The notes beneath the pieces are model-generated. The model was not told the DNA's origin. It was given only the letters and a program-made list of their open reading frames with translations, and searched no databases. The position numbers and the translations under genes are program-made. 9,034 nt of DNA from Methanocorpusculum sp. MCE (lineage in GTDB: Archaea > Halobacteriota > Methanomicrobia > Methanomicrobiales > Methanocorpusculaceae), in NCBI GenBank assembly GCA_003315675.1, contig NIZU01000033.1, positions 1 to 9,034 on the forward strand, written 5' to 3'. Position 1 is the stretch's first letter, and each line of letters begins with the position of its first letter. Of the stretch, positions 1-4,695 are shown piece by piece.

Positions 1-206
1 ACTTCCAGAAGCTGAATCTTGAACATAAGTATGACATCGACATTGGGATGACCGCCCTTGCCGGATTTATTTGCATACATGGACTCAAGAAGAGGGCGAA
101 ACACATCCCAATCAAGTGTTTTACCAACGTCGGAGAGACGGTCGCCAAGTTTTTCATAACGTTCGTGATATGCCTGGTTGAGACCAAAGCTGCTGAATGT
201 CCCCAT
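1..206 (-). CDS. IS5-like transposase, N-terminal part (cut by window edge)
   Basis: Reading the minus strand from an ATG at 204-206 gives 68 codons that run off the start of the window. The protein begins MGTFSSFGLNQAYHERYEKL and contains GDRLSDVGKTLDWDVFRPLL, followed by GKGGHPNVDVILMFKIQLLE. This is the typical N-terminal helical region (DUF772-type) of IS5-family DDE transposases, in which a 'GDRL..I/VGK.L.W..FRP' stretch precedes 'GGRPN.DVV.M.K'. The catalytic DDE residues lie outside the window. There is no strong ribosome binding site. No stop or frameshift appears in the visible part, so it may be intact. The insertion sits just downstream of the alcohol dehydrogenase stop. Family assignment comes from recall of the N-terminal pattern only. 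Confidence 0.82.
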   Translation of the reverse strand, partial: MGTFSSFGLNQAYHERYEKLGDRLSDVGKTLDWDVFRPLLESMYANKSGKGGHPNVDVILMFKIQLLE

Positions 207-244
207 ACATACTACTCAACGTACGAAAAGAAAGTACTTTCTGT

Positions 245-254
245 CAAAAAAAGG
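245..254 (-). terminator. Poly-T stretch after the alcohol dehydrogenase
   Basis: On the minus strand the sequence CCTTTTTTTGAC lies about 47 bases past the alcohol dehydrogenase stop. Archaeal transcription commonly ends at such T runs without a hairpin. It lies at the presumed end of the insertion sequence, so the insertion may supply or have replaced the native terminator. Confidence 0.4.
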
Positions 255-300
255 TTGTTAGAAATTCTCTGAATTTTATTGGGCTTACCACTCATGAAGA

Positions 301-1347
301 TTACTCTTTGATGATGATAACCGGTTTGATAAGGTCACTTGGTTTGTCCTTCATCAAAAGGAGTGCTTCTTCAATCTTGTCAAAGCCCTTGAATCTGTGG
401 GTAAGTAATGGTGAGAGATCAAGCTTGCCTACTTCTACGAGGCTTGCGAGTTTCTCCATACGCAGTCTGCCTCCGGTCATTAAACCGCAGTGGATGAATT
501 TGTTGCTCATACCGCAACCCCACTCGATACGCGGAATCGTCACGAACTCGCTTTTACCGAGGTAGTTGACGTTCCCGATGATTCCTCCGGGTTTGACCAT
601 CTTGATTGCTTCCTGCATGGTGTTGACATCGCCGCCTGCGATACAGACTTTGTCCACACCTTTGCCGTCGGTCTTGTCCAGAACCTGCTCGACAATATCG
701 CCGTTCTTATAGTTGATAATGTCGGTCGCTCCATATCCGCGGGCTGCATTTGCGCAGTCTTTTCTGCTGCCGACCGCAAGAATGTGTGATGCTCCCATGT
801 GATTTGCACCGGCAACAGCCATCAGTCCGACAGGGCCGATACCGATACAGCAGACAGTGTCGCCGAGCTTCACATCGGCAAGTTCTGCTGCCTGGAATCC
901 AGTCGGGACCATGTCTGCAATCATCGATGCTTCAGCTACCGGTATAGAGTCCGGAAGAAGTGCAAGGTTTGCATCTGCTTCGTTTACGTGGAAAAGTTCC
1001 CCGAAAACACCGTCTTTGAAGTTGGAAAACTTCCAGCCGGAAAGCATGCCTCCGAAGTGCTGGGCAAAGCCGTCCTGTGCTTCAATGGAAAGCCAGTCGG
1101 GAGTGATTGCCGGAACGATTACACGGTCACCCGGTTTGAAGTCTTTTACCATGGATCCGACTTCCACGACTTCTCCAACGGCTTCATGTCCGAGAATCAT
1201 GTCATGGCGATCTCCAAGAGCTCCTTCCCATACGGTGTGAACATCCGAGCTGCACGGTGCAACCGCAAGAGGTGCGACAATTGCATCAAGAGGTCCGCAT
1301 TTCGGGGCTTCTTTTTCAATCCAGCCGATCTCTCCGATCCGCTTCAT
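301..1347 (-). CDS. NADP-dependent secondary alcohol dehydrogenase
   Basis: This is a cytoplasmic zinc alcohol dehydrogenase of the medium-chain family that interconverts secondary alcohols such as 2-propanol and ketones using NADP(H). It closely follows the Thermoanaerobacter brockii enzyme as I recall it. In the 348-residue protein the zinc ligands are Cys32, His54 (GHEAVGE) and Asp145. The Rossmann motif GIGPVG is at 169-174. Gly193-Ser194-Arg195 together with Tyr213 match the residues that select the 2'-phosphate of NADP. I chose the ATG at 1347 because it has AAAGGA six bases upstream and gives the family length. An in-frame GTG at 1437 would add 30 residues with no counterpart in the family, and a TATA-like box falls inside that extension. 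Alcohol-using Methanomicrobiales use such enzymes to draw electrons from alcohols for methanogenesis; that role here is inferred. The gene is monocistronic. Confidence 0.94.
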   Translation of the reverse strand: MKRIGEIGWIEKEAPKCGPLDAIVAPLAVAPCSSDVHTVWEGALGDRHDMILGHEAVGEVVEVGSMVKDFKPGDRVIVPAITPDWLSIEAQDGFAQHFGGMLSGWKFSNFKDGVFGELFHVNEADANLALLPDSIPVAEASMIADMVPTGFQAAELADVKLGDTVCCIGIGPVGLMAVAGANHMGASHILAVGSRKDCANAARGYGATDIINYKNGDIVEQVLDKTDGKGVDKVCIAGGDVNTMQEAIKMVKPGGIIGNVNYLGKSEFVTIPRIEWGCGMSNKFIHCGLMTGGRLRMEKLASLVEVGKLDLSPLLTHRFKGFDKIEEALLLMKDKPSDLIKPVIIIKE

Positions 1348-1390
1348 TGCAAGTCCTTTTATTGTTTTTTCATTCGTGTCACATCCAATA

Positions 1391-1400
1391 GATATGTATG
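1391..1400 (-). promoter_or_regulatory. TATA-like box of the alcohol dehydrogenase
   Basis: The minus strand reads AACC followed by ATACATATC. This fits an archaeal BRE/TATA pair and would place transcription start near 1370, leaving a leader of about 23 bases before the ATG at 1347. An alternative weaker T-rich box (CTTTTATTAC) lies at about 1483-1492 and would serve the upstream GTG start. Confidence 0.45.
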
Positions 1401-1581
1401 GTTCTGTCGATTGATGCCTTTCAATCACTACTGCCACATGTGATCAAACTGCCAACCAACGAATAACTCTTACGAAGTTTTGTAATAAAAGAATGATGTA
1501 ACCGAAAATCCGGACACGAAAGTCACAACAACTTATTAGAAATATTAATGATAAATTTGCAACTATTGGTATTATTAAGCC

Positions 1582-1612
1582 AAAAATTTCAGACAACACA
1601 CAGAATCTGAAA
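1582..1612 (-). terminator. Hairpin plus T run after the ABM-fold gene
   Basis: TTTCAGA at 1587-1593 pairs perfectly with TCTGAAA at 1606-1612 across a 12-base loop. On the minus strand it is followed directly by TTTTT (1582-1586), about 40 bases past the stop at 1651. The rest of the 300-base stretch between 1348 and 1650 is AT-rich and holds no gene I can see. Confidence 0.6.
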
Positions 1613-1650
1613 AATAAGTGTTTTTTGATTTGGAGAAAAGAGAGATGAAG

Positions 1651-1938
1651 TTATGTCAGCTTTCTGAAAAGAGCTATATCCAGAGGTCCGGCAAATATCT
1701 GACCGGTTTTTTCTACAAAATGGTTGAAATGCGGAGTTGCATTGTGAGAGTCGATTGCGGCCGAATCTTTCCAGCATTCAATAAATGTGAACTTTTCCGG
1801 GAACGTTATGTCCTGGTAAAAATCATAAGATAGATTTCCTGCCTCTTTTCTGCTGGATTGAACCAATTCCAAAGCTAATTCCGGTAAATCATCAACAGAA
1901 TCTTTTTTAGCGGTACATTTGGCGATAATTGTTATCAT
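1651..1938 (-). CDS. Antibiotic biosynthesis monooxygenase (ABM, YgiN-like) domain protein
   Basis: This is a 95-residue single-domain protein of the dimeric ferredoxin-like ABM family, which includes quinol monooxygenases such as E. coli YgiN and many small stress-related proteins of unknown substrate. The family hallmarks are present in order. KEAGNLSYDFYQD is at about 31-43, FIECWKD at about 52-58, and the SHNATPHF histidine motif at 64-71. I chose the ATG at 1938 because GGAG lies nine bases upstream and the protein then starts with the family's MITIIAK strand. Extending upstream to 2007 would add 23 residues unlike the family, and a TATA box overlaps that stretch. The gene stands alone between its own promoter and terminator. 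The substrate cannot be deduced; a role in quinone or oxidative chemistry in a methanogen is uncertain. Confidence 0.85.
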   Translation of the reverse strand: MITIIAKCTAKKDSVDDLPELALELVQSSRKEAGNLSYDFYQDITFPEKFTFIECWKDSAAIDSHNATPHFNHFVEKTGQIFAGPLDIALFRKLT

Positions 1939-1990
1939 GAGAAAATACTCCATTGCCCATTTGGCAACGGTTCTGTTTTTTGAGGACCGA

Positions 1991-1999
1991 AATATAAAT
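1991..1999 (-). promoter_or_regulatory. TATA box of the ABM-fold gene
   Basis: The minus strand reads GATTTATATTTC, a close match to the archaeal TATA consensus. It predicts transcription start near 1970 and a leader of about 30 bases before the ATG at 1938, which supports that start over the upstream one. Confidence 0.65.
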
Positions 2000-2550
2000 C
2001 TATTCACGAGACCGGCAAAATGTGTTGTTCGGAAATCGAGGAACAGATTTATTAAATTAGTTTAAAAAAGATAATGTTAGATTATCGATATTTCTCCGTA
2101 GTGATAATGGAACTAAAAAAATCAACCCGAACGTATGGGGAAATATAGACAATATGAATGGAAGCATACTACACAAATATCTCCTGCTCAAGACGGGGAG
2201 AATACGTGTTTTAAATCACCAGTAATGATTCAAAATCATTTTTGCGGTCCATTTTCTCCCGGAGATACTGGAGTCCCCGGGATACAATACATACAAACCG
2301 ACACGGTCTGTATTATAAGAAATCTCCTGCATGAACGCCGGAACCGATCGGCGCACACGGTCCCGGCAGGATCATTTCTCTGATGAAAATCGAGACGATG
2401 CTGAGGAAATCACCGGTGAGACACGACGGCATGTTCCGAAAACGGATCATATCCAACCTGCGCGTCGAAAGAGCGTAGGGCCGGTGAATTATATAGAGTA
2501 AAGAAATCATTGTTTATCCGGCATCCCGATTTGGAAAAATATATCATTAG
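2000..2550. other. Gene-poor spacer, 551 bases
   Basis: No convincing gene is present. Several short frames are open on both strands between 2313 and 2598. One is a 56-codon plus-strand frame at 2331-2501 (MNAGTDRRTRSRQDHFSDEN...) that is charged and lacks a clear ribosome binding site. None resembles a family I know. A perfect hairpin, AATGATT-CAA-AATCATT, sits at 2224-2240 and runs directly into T residues. A second imperfect hairpin, TCCCGG...CCGGGA, spans about 2257-2282. The region could be remnants of an older gene or untranslated spacer. Confidence 0.5.
2224..2244 (+). terminator. Hairpin followed by T residues
   Basis: AATGATT (2224-2230), a CAA loop and AATCATT (2234-2240) form a perfect 7-base stem, followed by TTT on the plus strand. 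It has terminator form, but no plus-strand gene ends just before it. Its function is therefore open. Confidence 0.35.
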
Positions 2551-2579
2551 ATCCTGAATTTGACAGTTGGCAAATATGC
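2551..2579 (+). repeat. Outer repeat copy 1 (core TTTGACAGTTGGCAA)
   Basis: This 29-base segment has an inverted relative at 3259-3287 (22 of 29 positions the same) and a direct relative at 8932-8960 (25 of 29). It marks the probable left edge of the hairpin element. Confidence 0.7.
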
Positions 2580-2598
2580 TCCCCCACATCTCTTTCAT

Positions 2599-2693
2599 TT
2601 TTTCTGATTAAGGGGGTGCAGGAGGTGACTGCGGGCTGCCACGTAGGGGCGGCCTCAGCGGAGCAAGGCTTTGCCTTGCGATCCGGCGCGGAG
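2599..2693 (+). repeat. Left arm of 95-base imperfect inverted repeat
   Basis: Compared with the reverse complement of 3069-3163 there are about 19 differences and no gaps. Seven of these lie in the internal hairpin at 2663-2679 and keep its pairing. The arm contains GGAGGTGA, which matches the complement of the archaeal 16S rRNA 3' end. This may be chance. Confidence 0.85.
2663..2679 (+). repeat. Stem-loop H1, 7-3-7
   Basis: GCAAGGC-TTT-GCCTTGC is a perfect 7-base stem with a 3-base loop in the left arm. It occupies the position that corresponds to GCAAACC-TTC-GGTTTGC (3083-3099) in the right arm. Confidence 0.85.
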
Positions 2694-2783
2694 CGTCCCG
2701 CGGTGGAAATATCTTATGTTCAAGGCTCGCGTTAACGTCCTGCTTAGCGAATCTGTCGTTGAATAGTCAGAACGGAAGGGATT

Positions 2784-2848
2784 GGGGAGTATTAGAGGGA
2801 TTTTAAAGGGAAGTGGTTTGGGAGTATGATCGTGATCTAATACTTCCC
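2784..2848. repeat. Long-range stem in element centre
   Basis: AGTATTAG at 2788-2795 pairs with CTAATACT at 2837-2844. Further G/C pairs lie outside it (GGGG at 2784-2787, TCCC at 2845-2848). Together they enclose about 41 bases. This is the only extended pairing in the central part. Confidence 0.5.
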
Positions 2849-2965
2849 GAATTGGATCTACACCCCAACACCGCATACGTAATATGTGAATATTCCATCT
2901 TCATCGAACTACCCGGAAACATATGGGGCCACGGCATATAGGATATCTCCACCGCGTCGGGCTCG

Positions 2966-3059
2966 CAAATCAGAGATTTGGTCGCAAAATTTCAGTTTGC
3001 TTGGCTAAGGACGAGCCTATCGGCTCACCCCGCCTCAGCTAAGATCGCCGGCTTTGCCG
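2966..3059 (+). repeat. Cluster of four short stem-loops (H2-H5)
   Basis: In order these are CAAATC-AGA-GATTTG (2966-2980), GCAAAAT-TTC-AGTTTGC with one mismatch (2984-3000), GAGCC-TATC-GGCTC (3013-3026) and CGGC-TTT-GCCG (3049-3059). The last is preceded by GCCTCAGCTAAG, a variant of the GCCTCAGCGGAG that precedes H1. This suggests one repeated unit of conserved flank plus variable hairpin. Confidence 0.7.
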
Positions 3060-3068
3060 TCAATCCGC

Positions 3069-3163
3069 CTCCGCACCGGTTCGCAAACCTTCGGTTTGCT
3101 CCGCTGAGGCTGCCCTAAAGGGACGGCCCGCAGTCACCTCCCGCACCCCCATAATTAGAAAAA
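3069..3163 (-). repeat. Right arm of 95-base imperfect inverted repeat
   Basis: This is the inverse partner of 2599-2693. On the plus strand it holds the stem-loop GCAAACC-TTC-GGTTTGC at 3083-3099 and GCAGTCACCTCCCGCACCCCC near its outer end, before the A-rich edge AATTAGAAAAA. Confidence 0.85.
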
Positions 3164-3258
3164 TATGTGATACATTGAAGATTTATTCTGAAAAGTAAGT
3201 GAATCGCGAGAGAGTTTATCATGGCTTTTGAAAAATGCTTAGGGGCATTCATTATGTG

Positions 3259-3287
3259 GCATTTCCACTAACTGTCAAATTCTGGTT
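3259..3287 (-). repeat. Outer repeat copy 2, inverted
   Basis: The minus strand carries GAATTTGACAGTT identical to copy 1 and ends AAATGC where copy 1 ends ATATGC. It marks the probable right edge of the hairpin element. The 95 bases between it and the right arm are longer than the 19 bases on the left, so the element is asymmetric. Confidence 0.6.
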
Positions 3288-3436
3288 AGATTGTCGTCAA
3301 GAGGCGGGCGATGCGATGGAACGCTATGTCCCGATAAACAAAGTTGTCCTTCATAAGCAAGAAGACGAAGACGAAAAATATTCTGGGGAAAAATCAGGAG
3401 CTTTTCATCTCAAAGAAGACAACCAAAAAATATCAC
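3288..3436. other. Spacer between the hairpin element and the TrmB gene terminator
   Basis: There is no convincing gene. A plus-strand open frame from 3235 to 3474 (79 codons) starts inside the outer repeat region, lacks a ribosome binding site and resembles nothing I know. I treat the stretch as non-coding. Confidence 0.45.
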
Positions 3437-3454
3437 CTGCAGAAATTACTGCAG
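3425..3454 (-). terminator. Terminator of the TrmB-family gene
   Basis: On the minus strand the stem CTGCAG-TAATTT-CTGCAG (3437-3454) is followed within a few bases by a run of six T (3425-3430). It lies about 27 bases beyond the stop at 3481. Confidence 0.6.
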
Positions 3455-3480
3455 TTTTCATGGATCGACGATGATGTTTG

Positions 3481-4251
3481 TTACTTAACCGGTTTAATCG
3501 TTTTGAGGAAATTTTTGACGACGAACTCCGCATATACATCCGACTCGGTGGAGAACGCAAACTCTTCATTATTCGATCGCAGGATACCCATTGTCGAACT
3601 CCGGTCACAGTAGAAGTAGATCAAAAACGGAAGAGTTTCTTTTCCGGTAAAAAATGAGACCTGCATGAGATTTCGCTGCAGAGTATCATTCGTCATGTAG
3701 CATTTTATCGGAGCTGCTTGTGCGATGTCATCATTCAGCACAACCAGATATACCTGGAGGCGTTTTGCGGTCTCGGCAATGATGTCTGCATATTTATGCA
3801 GCGTCTCTTTATCATTACAGACCACAAGCAGTTCCGACTTGATCCGTTTAAGTTTCAACTCCACCTGCATAGATATTGATTTTGGCGTATGGAACTTGGT
3901 TATGCCGGAGACTTCATAGGGACGGTGAAGATTCTGAATGTCCAGAAGGCATGCTCGCAGTTTGTCCAGTCTCTGCATCTCCAGACTTAAAACACGCAGA
4001 TAGGTTCGTTCGGCATCATCGGCCCGATAATAAACCGGATTCGTGCCAAATTCGGTAACGAATCCCTGCTTGCTGAGATCATCAAGTGTTTCATAAATGC
4101 GTCCCGGGGGGATACCGGTCAATTCATGGAGTTCGGTTGCTTTTGCAATGCCGACGGAAAATAGTGTTGTATATACTTTTGCAGAATATTCCCGCATTCC
4201 GCAGGCAACTAATCGGTCCAGAATCGCTGTTATGACATCATCTTCCACCAA
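3481..4251 (-). CDS. TrmB-family transcriptional regulator
   Basis: This 256-residue DNA-binding regulator has a winged helix at about 17-78. It includes the recognition segment GIPPGRIYETLDDLSKQGFV (46-65), very typical of TrmB proteins, and the wing NPVYYRA. A helical linker follows (about 82-110). The C-terminal half from about 117 begins ITKFHTPKSI and contains SELLVVCND, which fits the phospholipase-D-like effector half of short TrmB proteins. The full-length sugar-binding TrmB domain is absent. The start is TTG at 4251 or GTG at 4248; GAGGGGATGG upstream favours the TTG. In other archaea such proteins respond to sugars or metabolites and repress or activate transport and central carbon genes. 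The target here is unknown, since no transporter is adjacent. The gene has its own promoter and terminator. Confidence 0.9.
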   Translation of the reverse strand: MVEDDVITAILDRLVACGMREYSAKVYTTLFSVGIAKATELHELTGIPPGRIYETLDDLSKQGFVTEFGTNPVYYRADDAERTYLRVLSLEMQRLDKLRACLLDIQNLHRPYEVSGITKFHTPKSISMQVELKLKRIKSELLVVCNDKETLHKYADIIAETAKRLQVYLVVLNDDIAQAAPIKCYMTNDTLQRNLMQVSFFTGKETLPFLIYFYCDRSSTMGILRSNNEEFAFSTESDVYAEFVVKNFLKTIKPVK

Positions 4252-4292
4252 TTAACCATCCCCTCTGACAAACATAGTATCAGGGTTTTTCG

Positions 4293-4301
4293 TTTATATA
4301 G
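4293..4301 (-). promoter_or_regulatory. TATA box of the TrmB-family gene
   Basis: The minus strand reads AAACTATATAAACG, a strong archaeal TATA box. It predicts transcription start near 4268 and a short leader of about 17 bases. Confidence 0.7.
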
Positions 4302-4316
4302 TTTGTAATCCTCGAA

Positions 4317-4330
4317 GTTCGTACATGAAC
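4317..4330. promoter_or_regulatory. Possible regulator-binding inverted repeat
   Basis: GTTC-GTACAT-GAAC forms an interrupted palindrome just upstream of the TrmB gene's TATA box on the minus strand. The position suits an activator or autoregulatory site. The short arms make chance a real alternative. Confidence 0.3.
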
Positions 4331-4695
4331 AATTGTCAGGAATATGCATAGGAACTACGGCATTCCATTCTTCATAGAAGAAAAAAGTGGAGACTGAATG
4401 AATTATACCTTATCCATCCTAATCAGACAGTATTCAGATAAATTTAACAATTTAAAGCGCATTTCGCATATCCCAAACCAATCAAAGGGGAATGAAAATT
4501 ATATGCAGATTGGACGATTTCATCCGCCCGGAATGAATTGGTTAGAAAAATCTACGATTTACTTACCCGTAATTTACTTACCCGTATTAAGAGATAAAGA
4601 CTCAATAATGCCTCTTCAGATTAATGAATTCCGCCTAAATAGGATCAGAACTATAATAAAGCAGACACACTGGTCCAGTAAGCGGGATACAAAAA
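4331..4695. other. AT-rich spacer with one doubtful open frame
   Basis: No recognisable gene is present. A plus-strand frame of 102 codons at 4398-4706 begins MNYTLSILIRQYSDKFNNLK. It has GGAG five bases before its ATG, but resembles no family I know and overlaps the 3' end of the helicase gene. It also contains a 15-base tandem duplication that gives IYLPV twice. I think it is more likely spacer than gene. T residues just past the helicase stop on the minus strand (TTTTT at 4691-4695) may end the helicase transcript. Confidence 0.4.
4557..4586 (+). repeat. Perfect 15-base tandem direct repeat
   Basis: ATTTACTTACCCGTA occurs twice back to back (4557-4571 and 4572-4586). It looks like a recent local duplication. 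Confidence 0.9.

Larger units (their letters stand above)
1..260 (-). mobile_element. End of an IS5-like insertion sequence
   Basis: The transposase start at 206 and its upstream region imply that one end of an insertion sequence lies between about 243 and 290. A perfect 14-base palindrome, AGAAAGTACTTTCT, lies at 229-242, between the gene and the likely end. The exact terminal repeat and target duplication cannot be defined because the other end is outside the window, so the right boundary given is approximate. Confidence 0.55.
2551..3287. mobile_element. Hairpin-rich element with nested inverted repeats, no transposase
   Basis: A 95-base arm at 2599-2693 is repeated in inverse orientation at 3069-3163 with about 80 percent identity. 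Both arms share T-rich outer ends, GGGGGTGC, then GGAGGTGACTGCGGGC, then GCCTCAGCGGAGCAA, in that order. Outside these arms a second 29-base inverted pair, at 2551-2579 and 3259-3287, shares the core GAATTTGACAGTT. Between and within the arms lie at least six short stem-loops. No open frame inside looks real: the 73-codon minus-strand frame at 2655-2876 lies across the repeat arm. The architecture fits a non-autonomous, MITE-like element or the decayed shell of a larger one. A structured RNA locus is an alternative. No direct target duplication was found by eye. Confidence 0.6.

Noticed and set aside
2331..2501. 56-codon plus-strand frame in the spacer, rich in charged residues
   Set aside because: There is no clear ribosome binding site or promoter, and two minus-strand frames are open over the same bases. 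It is not supportable as a gene.
2619..2634. 16S rRNA fragment or anti-Shine-Dalgarno mimic in the repeat arms
   Set aside because: Only about eight bases (GGAGGTGA) match the complement of the 16S 3' end. The surrounding sequence does not resemble rRNA.
2655..2876. 73-codon minus-strand open frame inside the hairpin element
   Set aside because: It runs across the central stem and into the left repeat arm, lacks a ribosome binding site, and its end is hairpin sequence. It matches no family I know.
2599..3163. CRISPR array
   Set aside because: The repeated units are few, inverted rather than direct, and not separated by spacers of regular length. No cas gene is nearby.
3235..3474. 79-codon plus-strand frame before the TrmB gene
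   Set aside because: It starts in the outer repeat region without a ribosome binding site and ends across the terminator of the TrmB gene. The composition does not look like a protein of any known family.
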